A stretch of 64,000 bases of DNA from Paenibacillus sp. NAIST15-1 (GTDB lineage: Bacteria; Bacillota; Bacilli; Paenibacillales; Paenibacillaceae): contig NZ_BBYF01000003.1 of assembly GCF_001894745.1 (NCBI RefSeq), positions 186,001 to 250,000 on the forward strand, read 5' to 3'. The position numbers were made by a program, and so were the translations under genes. Shown here piece by piece: positions 19,238 to 28,085 of the stretch. Below the pieces are notes generated by a model. That model saw only the letters and a program-made list of their open reading frames with translations. It was not told where the DNA came from and did no database searches. The stretch's first letter is position 1. Each line of letters begins with the position of its first letter.

Positions 19238-19716
19238 TTAAAAAGTGAATCGATAAACAATCTCATCCTCATATACAACCCTAGTCTCACAAAACCCGAG
19301 CTTTTCATATAGCTTTCTAGCTGCTACATTATCTACACATACTGTTAGATTCACACACACGCTTTGCGAGTAATTTTCTTTTATGTAACGAATTGCAGAA
19401 TTGATCGTTTCCTTTCCATATCCCTTACCTTGTTCATTTTTATCAATGATCAATCCATTTAGCCAATAGGATTGGGTTGTTGTATCATCTACCGTAATCA
19501 TGACAAAGCCCACTAATCGACCCTCTGCATTATACACACAAAATGGTAGATATTGATATTCATCGCCATCTGGACGGATATGTACCTTGGCTAAAGACAC
19601 TGCTACTGATGGGACAAATGGTTTTGATGTGCTTGAACTTGCAAGTTTAATACATCTTTCCAATTCTCACGTGTAGTCGGAATTAATCTGATCACCACTA
19701 CATCACTCATCTCCAT
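19238..19716 (-). pseudogene. GNAT acetyltransferase (spermine/spermidine-type) with an early frameshift
   Basis: From the ATG at 19716 or 19710 one frame encodes VIRLIPTTRENWKDVLNLQV, then AHQN, and stops at a TAG near 19603. A second frame, overlapping it, carries PFVPSVAVSLAKVHIRPDGD and the whole remaining domain, with the loop KNEQGKGYGKETINSAI and the end AARKLYEKLGF to 19238. Related proteins read HxxFVPSVxxSLA through in one frame, so a one-base indel near 19620 explains the break. Translation of only the second frame from an internal start would lack the first strand. A sequencing error would be the alternative. Confidence 0.65.
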
Positions 19717-19721
19717 CCGCC

Positions 19722-20138
19722 TTATGAAAGCCCTGTCGTATTTTGCAACACAATTCTCCATCCATCTGGGTCACAAATGGTTATCCCATTTTGCTGCCAG
19801 TAAGGATTTTCTGGTTCCACAATTGGGTAGCCCATGGTGACTAATCTAGAAACGATATCATCCCGTTCCTGTACGTCTGGTATATAGAACACCAGCAAAT
19901 TATCTGAAGAGGGGGGCGGTACAGGCACTGCATGTACTTCCTGCGTAAATTCCAAATGATAGTGAACATCCGGAAGACCGATCATTACGCCATCGTAGCC
20001 ATTATGATTTACAAATGAACCTACAACTTCGAGACCAAGACCTTCCGAGTAGAATTCAACAATCTTCTGTAATTGATGGGTGGGCCTTGCCACTCGAAAT
20101 TGAACAGCAGGCATATCCTTCGACCATGTCTTATTCAT
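19722..20138 (-). CDS. VOC family (glyoxalase-like) protein
   Basis: A 138-residue protein of the vicinal-oxygen-chelate superfamily. The first half has VQFRVARPTHQLQKIVEFYS and LGLEVVGSF, the second VFYIPDVQERDDIVSRLV and ITICDPDGWRIVLQN, the two babab modules expected. His and Glu positions at module ends (YHLEFTQ, DPDGWRIVL) may bind metal. Members act in dioxygenase, glyoxalase or antibiotic-resistance roles; nothing here decides. Its start overlaps the end of the upstream gene by 8 bp, which suggests translational coupling. Confidence 0.83.
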   Translation of the reverse strand: MNKTWSKDMPAVQFRVARPTHQLQKIVEFYSEGLGLEVVGSFVNHNGYDGVMIGLPDVHYHLEFTQEVHAVPVPPPSSDNLLVFYIPDVQERDDIVSRLVTMGYPIVEPENPYWQQNGITICDPDGWRIVLQNTTGLS

Positions 20139-20799
20139 ACATACAGCCTCCCATATTCATCCTCTGACTCACGATTTCGCATAACAAATGAACGGTATGA
20201 TTCACAAACCCATCAATATCTTCTCGTGTCAGATAGATAAACTCATGATCTTCAGCAATTGAGTTCTCATGATAAAACTCCGTTATATTTTTGATCTGCT
20301 GACTCGTTTGACCTGCAGGAAAAAAGCTCAAATACTCTGGATATTCATCTATATGCTGAAAGTCAGTCCAAAAAATACTCTCTTTATTCTCTTTAAGATA
20401 TACGAAGTCATGCCCGTACCAATCTTTCTTAACTAATGAAGTATATTCTGGTGTATTTATTATGGATTGAAATACCTCTTCCTTCTTCTTATGATTGGTG
20501 AGTTTGATCCACTCTTCATCCGTCACCAAGTGAAAATAATAGCCTAAATAATAGGAGTCCTTGGGGGATGAGATATCAATAGGATCTGCAAGATACTGCT
20601 CATAAAATGACTCGGCGGTTATGACACGATTAATTTTAAAATGAGTAATTTCCTTCGGGGGCGTAGGTTTTCCATCCTCACCAATGAGCCCACAGTCTGG
20701 GCCGATATTCCCTACTAGAAAATCAATTTTTGATACCGGTAGATTTCTACTGATCAATGCTTCAGCAATTCTAAAATGCGTAACCCAAGTCGCCATCAT
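20131..20799 (-). CDS. Zinc-dependent phospholipase C-type hydrolase
   Basis: A 222-residue helical protein of the zinc-dependent phospholipase C / S1-P1 nuclease-like fold. It begins TWVTHFRIAEALISR, where Trp and His near the N-terminus are metal ligands in the family, followed by DFLVGNIGPDCG and a later YLGYYFHLVTDEEW, whose His and Asp are further ligands. HTVHLLCEIV closes the protein. The family includes uncharacterised cytosolic hydrolases as well as lipases, and no signal peptide is present here. It overlaps the downstream VOC gene by 8 bp. Confidence 0.7.
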   Translation of the reverse strand: MMATWVTHFRIAEALISRNLPVSKIDFLVGNIGPDCGLIGEDGKPTPPKEITHFKINRVITAESFYEQYLADPIDISSPKDSYYLGYYFHLVTDEEWIKLTNHKKKEEVFQSIINTPEYTSLVKKDWYGHDFVYLKENKESIFWTDFQHIDEYPEYLSFFPAGQTSQQIKNITEFYHENSIAEDHEFIYLTREDIDGFVNHTVHLLCEIVSQRMNMGGCMYE

Positions 20800-20844
20800 A
20801 CACGCTCCCTCAGCTAGAATTTATCGCTTGCAAATTGTTTCTGC

Positions 20845-21444
20845 TTAACCTGGAATGTAAGTATGCTCTGCAAAACTGGCCAGTTCTTCAAAGTGATTTC
20901 GTTCATAGAATCGTTTAGCTCTCCAGTTGGATTTCGCCACACGCAGACAAACACTATCTATCCCCTTGTTCGCTCTCATATGTGCAACACAGTGTGCCAA
21001 TATCACACCGCCATACCCACAATTCTGGTAATCTGGATTCACTACCAAGTCTTGAATGTAATTGTTATGGATGAGATAAGAACCGATCAATTGATTCTCT
21101 AGCCAAAATGAACGAAGTTCATCGCTGCGTGTCTTGTTTTGAAGCAAGTTAAGGAACTCTACCCGATTAGAGCTATGCCAATCCGTTATCTGAGCATTTT
21201 CCAGCTGTAATTGGAGGTATCCCCGATCAAATAATTCAATAAATTCTTGCAACATGGAGGGTTCAAACTGCTTTTCAATCAATTGTGACGGCGGTACATT
21301 ATTTCCATTAGCATCCTCACTTCTTAATTGACTATATCGGTGCTGTAAATACAACACGACCCAGCCTTTGATAGCTGTTATCTCGGACTGGGGCGTTATT
21401 TGTATTGACCTAAGTTCATCCAGAATGAACCTTTTTACCTTCAA
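20845..21444 (-). CDS. GNAT family N-acetyltransferase with N-terminal extension
   Basis: A 199-residue protein. Residues ~1-100 are a helical region without clear homology; the GNAT core is C-terminal, with LVVNPDYQNCGYGGVILAHC as the acetyl-CoA loop and VAKSNWRAKRFYERNHFEEL as the end. The start is a TTG at 21444 immediately after the TAA stop of the upstream VOC gene, so translation probably depends on coupling. Substrate unknown. Confidence 0.78.
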   Translation of the reverse strand: MKVKRFILDELRSIQITPQSEITAIKGWVVLYLQHRYSQLRSEDANGNNVPPSQLIEKQFEPSMLQEFIELFDRGYLQLQLENAQITDWHSSNRVEFLNLLQNKTRSDELRSFWLENQLIGSYLIHNNYIQDLVVNPDYQNCGYGGVILAHCVAHMRANKGIDSVCLRVAKSNWRAKRFYERNHFEELASFAEHTYIPG

Positions 21445-21918
21445 TTATGATTGTAACAATGTAATTTTGCTTGTTTTCGCAATTTTATTCCACTCACTTA
21501 AATAAGGTACATATCCGATATCTTGAGGCTGATCTGGCAGCCATGCAATCAGTTCAAGTTCATTATGATCAGGATCATTGAAATAAATGGCTGCCGCTGG
21601 CATCCATGTATGTACGATCGGTTCCGTTGGCTCTTTGCCAAAAGCTTGAATCGGCTCTATCCCTTTTTCCTTTAACCAGTCAATTGCTGTTGTTAATAGC
21701 TCCACATCTGTTCCGAATGCAAAATGTCTTCTTTGCACCTCATTACTCTCCGGAACTTCCCAAAGCCCAAGCAATTGTCGATCCTTCCCGATATAAAAAA
21801 AGGCAACTCTTCTTTCTCCATCGAGTAAAGATAGTTCAAGACCTAGATTCTTATAGAATTCAATCGATTTATCCAGGTTCTTCACTTGTAAATGTGTCTC
21901 ATATAAGTTCTGAATCAT
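21445..21918 (-). CDS. VOC family (glyoxalase-like) protein
   Basis: A 157-residue VOC protein: YETHLQVKNLDKSIEFYKNL begins module one with a His ligand, LLGLWEVPE ends it with Glu, and IYFNDPDHNELELIAWLP ends module two with His and Glu. This is the pattern of fosfomycin-resistance-like and glyoxalase-like enzymes. An internal RRHFAFGTD supplies the second module's His. It is directly followed by the GNAT gene with no gap. Confidence 0.85.
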   Translation of the reverse strand: MIQNLYETHLQVKNLDKSIEFYKNLGLELSLLDGERRVAFFYIGKDRQLLGLWEVPESNEVQRRHFAFGTDVELLTTAIDWLKEKGIEPIQAFGKEPTEPIVHTWMPAAAIYFNDPDHNELELIAWLPDQPQDIGYVPYLSEWNKIAKTSKITLLQS

Positions 21919-21982
21919 AATGATGATCTCCTTAGGCTTATGATGTACTAATTTGTGAAATTAGTAATTTCCTACTTCTATG

Positions 21983-22270
21983 CTATGCGTAATAGCCGCC
22001 TTCTATTAAATAGGTTCCTGTCTCTTTATAATGCTTATAGATCTTACTAAATGCCCTGTTTGCTTTATGCTGATAAGCTCCGTCACTTAGACAGGGTCGA
22101 ATTACTTTCACTATTTGTGTCATGCTCGTATCACTAGGAATCTCACCAGTGAATAACTTTTCTAACTCTAATTCAAATATCCCCTCAAAATTCTCTGAAC
22201 AATCCCCATACACATAGATGGCTTTGTTATCATTCATTTCAAGTAATTTGAATTCAATACAGAATGCCAT
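21983..22270 (-). CDS. Conserved small protein of unknown function
   Basis: A 95-residue cytosolic protein (MAFCIEFKLLEMNDNKAIYV). It has a beta-rich first half, a segment IVKVIRPCLSDGAYQHKANR, and an aromatic end (GTYLIEGGYYA). The composition is that of a compact alpha/beta protein and the gene stands alone with short flanking gaps. I have the impression of a widespread bacillus family but cannot name a function. Confidence 0.65.
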   Translation of the reverse strand: MAFCIEFKLLEMNDNKAIYVYGDCSENFEGIFELELEKLFTGEIPSDTSMTQIVKVIRPCLSDGAYQHKANRAFSKIYKHYKETGTYLIEGGYYA

Positions 22271-22372
22271 AACATTACCGTCTTTCTTAGGTTTCTTAAT
22301 AGCCGTTTTTTCCTAGAGTAGTTGTATCCATCAATCTGTCCAAAGTCGGGGGATTCATTAAATACCCTTATT

Positions 22373-22861
22373 TCATTTATTGATCATATATTGAATTACG
22401 GGGTACGAAATGATATCCCGATCTCTATACGTTGATGTGATTACATCCTGATGTCTGCTTACAATTCCATTTTGTAATATCACCGCATTAAAGCCTCTTT
22501 CACGAGCGCCATTATAGGTAAACAATACGCAATGTTCTGCCGCATACCCTGCCAGGACGATGAATTCAATTTCATGATTCTTAAGAATCTGCTCAAGTTC
22601 TGTGTCCCAAAAAGCATTGGGATTCTCTTTTGTCAAAATGATATCCTGATCTTGAATTTCAATTTCCGAAATCGTACGATAGTCATCACGATTTGTATCC
22701 GTAATCCCTTCGATGTCTTGAATATGAACGACAACATGCTCATGAGAACGAATCATACCCGCTACATAATTGATATACTCGCATGCTCTGTTTACAACTT
22801 TCTCTTCAACGTCTTGCAGGTGAATGGCTTGCATATCAATGACTAGAAATCCAATTTTCAT
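22373..22861 (-). CDS. Isochorismatase-family cysteine hydrolase
   Basis: A 162-residue hydrolase starting MKIGFLVIDMQAIHL. The catalytic triad of the family is visible: Asp in VIDMQ, Lys in ILTKENPNAF, and Cys in GYAAEHCVLFTYNGA. ATG at 22861 has AAGGAG nine bases upstream; the in-frame GTG at 22870 would overlap that site. The family includes nicotinamidases, ureidoacrylate hydrolases and isochorismatases; the sequence does not decide among them. An attC-like repeat lies just upstream of this gene. Confidence 0.85.
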   Translation of the reverse strand: MKIGFLVIDMQAIHLQDVEEKVVNRACEYINYVAGMIRSHEHVVVHIQDIEGITDTNRDDYRTISEIEIQDQDIILTKENPNAFWDTELEQILKNHEIEFIVLAGYAAEHCVLFTYNGARERGFNAVILQNGIVSRHQDVITSTYRDRDIISYPVIQYMINK

Positions 22862-22904
22862 CGGAGACACTCCTTCGAAGTATATTTATGGAGCAATACA
22901 TTCA

Positions 22905-23034
22905 TAAAACGTTTGAATTTGCGAAACGCCCCAACCCTAGATAGCTTTTATCTTAGGCTGAGGCGCTGTTTCTCTGCGCTGCTTCCATGATTATACATCC
23001 TAAATCCAAAGGAGGATAGACCCAAACACGTAGC
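22905..23034 (-). repeat. attC-like repeat, family A, copy 1
   Basis: About 130 bp between the isochorismatase and the Nudix gene. It has the family-A hairpin (CGCCCCAACCCTAGATAGC, loop, ATCTTAGGCTGAGGCG) and the adjoining conserved stretch TTCCATGATTATACATC. The outer ends are decayed: the side next to the isochorismatase gene still resembles GCGxAAxTxxAAACGTT on the minus strand, while the other has lost TAAC. It is best understood as an eroded cassette recombination site. Confidence 0.6.
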
Positions 23035-23078
23035 CCTACTACCACTTCACCACAGGGAATCACGATACAAAAATCCCT

Positions 23079-23624
23079 TTATCTTTTCAAAGCATCTCTT
23101 ACTCTTATTGCACTTTCTAAAGCACTCTTATCTCTGTTTCTTCCTTTAATGGATTTTGTCAGATGAATCATCTCAAATGCTTCTTCTACATCAACCCAGC
23201 GTACCTCTTGAGTCTCAGTATCATGCTCCGTCACCACGCCTGTTGGTTCCATCATGAAATATTTTGTCCTACACGTATCCGATTCATATTCCCCAGGAAC
23301 TGAAGCTATAATATTACATGCATACCCCGTTTCTTCTTGCACCTCTCTTCTTGCTGTTTCTTCGGGAGTCATATCTTCTACATCCGGGCCTCCCTTTGCA
23401 AATGTCCATACATATCCACCCCAATGATTCTTCGGGCTCCGCATGAGCACTTTACCTTCTGTATTAAATACAATTCCTCCATATGCCATTTCTTTATCCA
23501 TCTCACTCAGCGCCTTATTTACATGATTGTATTTTCCTACCGCATTGCTCAACAACCATCCTGAAGGAAGGAAAACTAGCTCCTCATTCTCATGCATGTA
23601 TTCCCTACATATGTACTCTTTCAT
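23079..23624 (-). CDS. Nudix hydrolase
   Basis: A 181-residue Nudix protein. The Nudix box reads GGPDVEDMTPEETA and REVQEETGY, with the full set of metal-binding Glu. The flanking segments YGGIVFNTEGKVLMRSP and GYVWTFAKGG mark the strand and loop before the box. A longer C-terminal region (VRWVDVEEAFEMIHLTKSIK) is typical of larger members. It follows an attC-like repeat at its 3' side (22905-23034), as expected of a cassette gene. Substrate unknown. Confidence 0.87.
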   Translation of the reverse strand: MKEYICREYMHENEELVFLPSGWLLSNAVGKYNHVNKALSEMDKEMAYGGIVFNTEGKVLMRSPKNHWGGYVWTFAKGGPDVEDMTPEETARREVQEETGYACNIIASVPGEYESDTCRTKYFMMEPTGVVTEHDTETQEVRWVDVEEAFEMIHLTKSIKGRNRDKSALESAIRVRDALKR

Positions 23625-23672
23625 ACTCTCGGTATATCACTTGCAGTGTTTCAATAGCTTGTACATGCTCAA

Positions 23673-24596
23673 TTACACTTCACGCTTCTCATCGGGTCTG
23701 TAGATGATTCTCCGATAATCCCAATCTTTACTATCCATATCACCTAAGTACATTCTCTCATGCTCTGGTACAAGCTCATATTTTACTTTTAGATTTTGGC
23801 GGTAAAACTCAATCGGATCCTCTAGATATTGGTAATATGCTTCTCTACACTCTTCTAAAGATGTCTTCTCGCCTTTAGCTTTTTTATACATATCGATCAG
23901 CTCGTTATATTTATCCTCGATATTTGTTGGATAGATGGCTTGTGAGAAGGTTACTTCACCTAAATCAGATAATATAACTTTTGTTGGTTCATTAAAGTCA
24001 GTGAAGAAGGTGCCATTTCTAAAAAGTTCAGCAATCTCCTCTAAACGATAAGTCAGTTCATTCTCCTGGAAATAGCAAACCACTACCCCATTTTCGTAAA
24101 TAACTAGATTTACCAAATGATTATTATCTTCGTACTTCATGAAGATAGAGAACTCATCGCCAGTTATTGTTTCATAGAACATTTCACGAACAACATAAAA
24201 ATTAATAGCTGTAGGCGAATACGTAATTCGTCGTTTCTCCGCCAATTCTTTTTGCCAAGAAGTGATTTCATAGATATTTTCGAAGTTAGGATTAATCGTT
24301 CTAATTTTGCTTTCTATGTGCTTGTAGTATGCGGGCTTATCAAATTTCCATTCGGCTTCTTGAACGATATACATTCCTAGACCATGTATAGAGAGTTCTT
24401 CCTGTTCTGGGATTGTTGGAGTTAACCAATCAGAACGAAGCTTTTCTTGAAGCCCATTCAAATCTACAAGTTCCCAGCAATTTGACATCCCATCCTCATA
24501 CAAATCAACATTAATATAAAAATAAGAACCACCATTATTTATGATCCCAGGAACTGTTACACCTTCTACTACTTTTGTTCTCCGTATTTTCTGCAT
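23673..24596 (-). CDS. Hypothetical protein
   Basis: A 307-residue cytosolic protein beginning MQKIRRTKVVEGVTVPGIIN at the ATG at 24596. It shows a beta-rich N-terminal half and a charged C-terminal half with repeated Tyr and Glu residues (EECREAYYQYLEDPIEFYRQ). I recognise no enzymatic motif. It could belong to the large group of SMI1-like or immunity-type proteins common in such regions, but I see no sequence proof. Nine base pairs of spacing to the downstream... the neighbouring serine hydrolase gene upstream ends 30 bp before its start, so the two may be co-transcribed. Confidence 0.6.
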   Translation of the reverse strand: MQKIRRTKVVEGVTVPGIINNGGSYFYINVDLYEDGMSNCWELVDLNGLQEKLRSDWLTPTIPEQEELSIHGLGMYIVQEAEWKFDKPAYYKHIESKIRTINPNFENIYEITSWQKELAEKRRITYSPTAINFYVVREMFYETITGDEFSIFMKYEDNNHLVNLVIYENGVVVCYFQENELTYRLEEIAELFRNGTFFTDFNEPTKVILSDLGEVTFSQAIYPTNIEDKYNELIDMYKKAKGEKTSLEECREAYYQYLEDPIEFYRQNLKVKYELVPEHERMYLGDMDSKDWDYRRIIYRPDEKREV

Positions 24597-24625
24597 ATGA
24601 TTCACACCCTCGACCATTTATTGTT

Positions 24626-25546
24626 TCACTTTCGTTTAGACCCTTGAAGACAAGTATAGAATATTTCATTAAATGAATTCTGATCTTCCGTGTAGTCCAC
24701 CGTATATTTATTGAACATTCGAACCGCTACCGCTTGATACTCTGGCACAACTACACAGTGGCAACCTGCTGCACCTGATGCATAATACCACTTATCCTGA
24801 TAGTACCATCCAAAAATACGCTTCTTATCCTCCGTATCCATCCGCAATCGTTCAATGAATGTGAATACGTCAGCAGGTATTAACTGACTATGATTGATGA
24901 AACCTCTATTGAGATGTAAATTTCCCCACTGTGCCAGGTCTCTCGTACTTGAATACAGATTTCTTTCATGACCCTCATTGGACTCAATTCGAACGGACGC
25001 ATAGCCGTCTGCAGCTTGAAAATCACAAACTAATTTCTCTTTTGGTACCGAAGCCCATTCTGTATCCGTTAACTCCATCGGTTTAAATATACGTTCTGTA
25101 AGCAGTTCCGCAATATTACATCCCGTCAGTTCTCTAATGAGGTCGCAAGCTACTTCCTCACGCTCAATACGGTTTGGTCCAAAATATTTAGCGCCTGACT
25201 TGGTTGCTAAATCTCTTATTGTCGTACTGCCCAACTCGTATTCAGGTTTATTCTTGAGAGCTTCAGAAACCTTACAGTCTACGGACAACTTGCCTTCTAC
25301 AACCGCGATTGCTGTAGCAAGTCCGACATATGTCTTTCTTAGTGAATATAAGTTAAACATAGAATCAGTTGCTACGGCGAGAGCTCCCTTCTTAAAATGA
25401 TGATGTCCCGCATACCATTCTGCTAACACTTTGTTGTCCTGAATAATCACTATCGAAGCAGCGGAAGATCCAAACTTTTTTCCCGCTTCTTCTGTATATG
25501 AAATTAACGGTAAAAACTTGTTATCAATTAATGTTGTTGCTGTCAT
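24626..25546 (-). CDS. Serine hydrolase (beta-lactamase/penicillin-binding protein-like fold)
   Basis: A 306-residue member of the class-C beta-lactamase-like superfamily without a signal peptide, hence cytosolic. The catalytic SxxK is in FNLYSLRKTYVG at about residue 70. A YxN or equivalent second motif is not obvious, although SSTRDLAQWGNLHLNRGFI is the typical later helix. The Lys/His-Xaa-Gly third motif may be YYASGAAGCHCVV. The start at 25546 follows GGAGG; an in-frame TTG at 25561 is the alternative. Members cleave beta-lactams, esters or D-amino-acid peptides. Confidence 0.8.
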   Translation of the reverse strand: MTATTLIDNKFLPLISYTEEAGKKFGSSAASIVIIQDNKVLAEWYAGHHHFKKGALAVATDSMFNLYSLRKTYVGLATAIAVVEGKLSVDCKVSEALKNKPEYELGSTTIRDLATKSGAKYFGPNRIEREEVACDLIRELTGCNIAELLTERIFKPMELTDTEWASVPKEKLVCDFQAADGYASVRIESNEGHERNLYSSTRDLAQWGNLHLNRGFINHSQLIPADVFTFIERLRMDTEDKKRIFGWYYQDKWYYASGAAGCHCVVVPEYQAVAVRMFNKYTVDYTEDQNSFNEIFYTCLQGSKRK

Positions 25547-25610
25547 AACTATGACCTCCAATTATGTTCAAATTTGAGGGGTTCGATCTTCCACATATTC
25601 ACTTATCAAC

Positions 25611-26003
25611 TTACAAGATACCTCTTTGTATTAAGAAACTATTCCCCTTTCTCTTGTACCATCCAATAAAATCATTAGTTACATGTTCGTGCTTAATTAT
25701 CCCCATATAATCTGTCCCTGGCTTATTAGGTACAAAATCCGTTTCTATTACATAAACATTGAAATAAACTCTATTTTCTTCTTCTGTTGTCTCAATTCCA
25801 TTAATCCTCTGTAACAACTCTTCTACTTCTATGAAATCAAATTGATTCTCTTTTTCAATAATGTAAAATGGATAATTCGTATTCGGAAGCTCAATAATGA
25901 TCTGATTGTTTTTTAAATCATTTGGTATCGAGTCCTCTTTGAATATTCCTGATATCCATTGATGCCGCTGGTTCGATGCTTTGACAATATACATATCCAT
26001 CAT
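25611..26003 (-). CDS. Hypothetical protein
   Basis: A 130-residue protein (MMDMYIVKASNQRHQWISGI) of mixed beta/alpha character with IIELPNTNYPFYIIEKEN in the middle and a basic end. The three frames 25611-26975 form a tight minus-strand group with gaps of 5-30 bp. They have a low G+C content compared with the 50-64 kb region. No motif identifies its function. The size and acidic composition would suit an immunity protein, but this is a guess. Confidence 0.6.
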   Translation of the reverse strand: MMDMYIVKASNQRHQWISGIFKEDSIPNDLKNNQIIIELPNTNYPFYIIEKENQFDFIEVEELLQRINGIETTEEENRVYFNVYVIETDFVPNKPGTDYMGIIKHEHVTNDFIGWYKRKGNSFLIQRGIL

Positions 26004-26033
26004 CCTCGTTCAGGTATTAATATTCTGATCTCT

Positions 26034-26534
26034 TCAACTAGTTCTAATATATAAATTTACATCTCTGGCTACTTCATTGAATATATTATAATTATCTGAG
26101 TTGCTATATATTGGCCAAGATAAATCAAAGTTCCCTATAATTGCAGTCTTGGCTTCAATAAAATAAATATTGTAGAAACACTGTTCTCTCGTCATAAAAG
26201 TAAGGATATTCAATAAATCATTACTTTCTTCAATTCTGAAGATTGCTTTTTCAGAATGCTTTGGTTCACTAAAAATGGGACGCTGTAATACATATACTGA
26301 TCCAGGAATCATTTCTACACAACGTTGAAAGAACTCCACAAATCTATGCTCATATCTAGCATTATGTTCTGCACCTAGCAACATGGCCGCATCTTCAATC
26401 GATAAGCATTTAGGGTACACATCTAGAATCCCCACGTTTGTAAATAAAGAATTTGGATTTTCAATTTCTTCAACTTCCAATACACTAAAAGTTTCTATCA
26501 GATTTGAAACTTCTTCATCCGTTGCTTTTCTCAC
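26034..26534 (-). CDS. Hypothetical protein
   Basis: A 166-residue protein (MRKATDEEVSNLIETFSVLE) with an aromatic central part (VEFFQRCVEMIPGSVYVLQR) and no recognisable catalytic motif. It is followed 30 bp later by the 130-residue hypothetical gene and preceded with 6 bp spacing by a lipoprotein gene, so the three may form an operon. The absence of signal peptide suggests a cytosolic location. Function unknown. Confidence 0.6.
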   Translation of the reverse strand: MRKATDEEVSNLIETFSVLEVEEIENPNSLFTNVGILDVYPKCLSIEDAAMLLGAEHNARYEHRFVEFFQRCVEMIPGSVYVLQRPIFSEPKHSEKAIFRIEESNDLLNILTFMTREQCFYNIYFIEAKTAIIGNFDLSWPIYSNSDNYNIFNEVARDVNLYIRTS

Positions 26535-26540
26535 TTGTCA

Positions 26541-26975
26541 TCACCTTTTGTATATTAGGTCTTTCAAATCTTTACTTAAGTTCTCTGGGATTTCATAACC
26601 TTGTTCCGTATTGGGAAGCTTTAATAGGAGACCTTTTTGCGGATATTCAATATTCTCTATATTCAAATGATAGGTACGTTGAGTTCCATCTACAGAATAC
26701 ACGGTCATAAGAAATATTGCTCCATAATCCAGAATTCCATTCATTTTGTTCGATTCATTAATAGCCTGCATAAAAAGAGCTATTGAATCTAAGTCTTTAA
26801 ACTGTTTTTCTTCAAATGGCTTTTCATTCATCCTTAAACAAAGTTGTATACATTCCAGCTTAATACTACTAACGTCTTGATTGTTGCGATCACTGTTATT
26901 TTGTAAACTGCATCCTGATATCAAATTCATTACAATAAAAAGTACAAATAAATTGATTGTATTTAGCTTATTAAT
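26541..26975 (-). CDS. Lipoprotein of unknown function, apparently with an ATT start codon
   Basis: A 144-residue putative lipoprotein. The first ATG in frame (26930) lies inside the signal peptide and would leave only NLISGC. Reading upstream, the frame gives INKLNTINLFVLFIVMNLI followed by SGC, a complete lipoprotein signal with Lys, a hydrophobic core and the lipobox ISGC. The only suitable initiator is the ATT at 26975, eight bases after AAGGGGG; no ATG, GTG or TTG exists between it and an upstream TAA. The mature part is unremarkable (QAINESNKMNGILDYGAI). Either a rare ATT start is used or an ATG has mutated. Confidence 0.6.
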   Translation of the reverse strand: MNKLNTINLFVLFIVMNLISGCSLQNNSDRNNQDVSSIKLECIQLCLRMNEKPFEEKQFKDLDSIALFMQAINESNKMNGILDYGAIFLMTVYSVDGTQRTYHLNIENIEYPQKGLLLKLPNTEQGYEIPENLSKDLKDLIYKR

Positions 26976-27036
26976 GGGTTTAGCCCCCTTTTCAATCCTT
27001 TAGGGAAGTTATTATCATGTTTCCGTTAGTCGAATT

Positions 27037-28011
27037 TTATTGTACAGTCTTAATGATAAGTTGCCTCACATCCGCGATTCTGTTCGGCATTTCTGGAGTC
27101 GAACGATTCAGTAAATCACACAAGGCAATCAAATCCTCCAGCTTAGATAATAGAACCCAATTCTCATGCAGGAATCCACCTGAACCCCGGTATGCCTTTA
27201 TAAAATGACGTTCGAACAAGGAATTGTCGTCTTCATACCGAAGCATGTTCCCGATATCAACATAGCGTCTTCCTGAGAAGGCGAACTCCCAATCCAATAC
27301 CGCCGATACTTCGAACCCATCTGGCCTTTCAATCACCAAAAGATTTAGACCATTGAAGTCCGAATGAACGAGGACTGGCGGTTCATGAATTTCGGATATT
27401 AGTGAACGGTGCGACTCACAGAATAATCGAACCTTCTCCGTTGCTTCCGCTCCCAGCCATTCCCCAGTTTCCCCCTTATCCAAGCTTTCGGAAATAAAAG
27501 AGATAAATTCGTTCTCATCCATGTTAAATGGGGTGGAGATGGTAAGATCCCCTGCAAAAAAACCTGGACATCCAAATGCATGACTGTGAATACGAGCTAG
27601 TACACTGCCGACAGATTCCGCAACTTTTGCAATCTGGCGTTCATCTCCTCTTTGTAGAAGATCACGCAGCAACACTCCCTCTTTCCACTCTATTATTGCC
27701 CAATCATATTCAATTAGCTTTCTGCTCGCATCCAGATATATATAATCGGCAACTGGCACGACGCCGCGCAATCTCTCAGCGATTGCTTTTTCTTTTGAAG
27801 CTACGTCTGAACCTCTAGCAAAGATCCTTAAAAAGTAGGGTGTAGTAGTTCCTTCAATCTCCACTTTATAGGTACCATTACTAAGTCCCGTTTGTGTTCG
27901 TTCAGCTTTTATGAGTCGTTTGCCATCGAAAACTTGGCTAATCATACTATTAAGAGTCTCATATTCGATGTGCATACTACTCTTACTTGATCTTTCCCAT
28001 GATTCTTTCAC
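27037..28011 (-). CDS. Aminoglycoside phosphotransferase-family kinase
   Basis: A 324-residue kinase-like protein. GLSNGTYKVEIEGTTTPYFL is the Gly-rich loop strand with a downstream Arg/Lys region. The catalytic loop is VLVHSDFNGLNLLV (HxDxxxxN), and SAVLDWEFAFSGRRYVDIGN supplies the metal-binding Asp. This is the layout of APH/choline kinase-type enzymes. I start it at the GTG at 28011, eight bases after AGGAG; the GTG at 28020 overlaps that site. The substrate could be an antibiotic, sugar or amino alcohol. Confidence 0.85.
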   Translation of the reverse strand: MKESWERSSKSSMHIEYETLNSMISQVFDGKRLIKAERTQTGLSNGTYKVEIEGTTTPYFLRIFARGSDVASKEKAIAERLRGVVPVADYIYLDASRKLIEYDWAIIEWKEGVLLRDLLQRGDERQIAKVAESVGSVLARIHSHAFGCPGFFAGDLTISTPFNMDENEFISFISESLDKGETGEWLGAEATEKVRLFCESHRSLISEIHEPPVLVHSDFNGLNLLVIERPDGFEVSAVLDWEFAFSGRRYVDIGNMLRYEDDNSLFERHFIKAYRGSGGFLHENWVLLSKLEDLIALCDLLNRSTPEMPNRIADVRQLIIKTVQ

Positions 28012-28085
28012 TTTGTGCACTCCTGTTCACTTAATTGATCGAATATCTCGTTGTGTTAGCTGATGTCGCATCTTCATTGATATAA

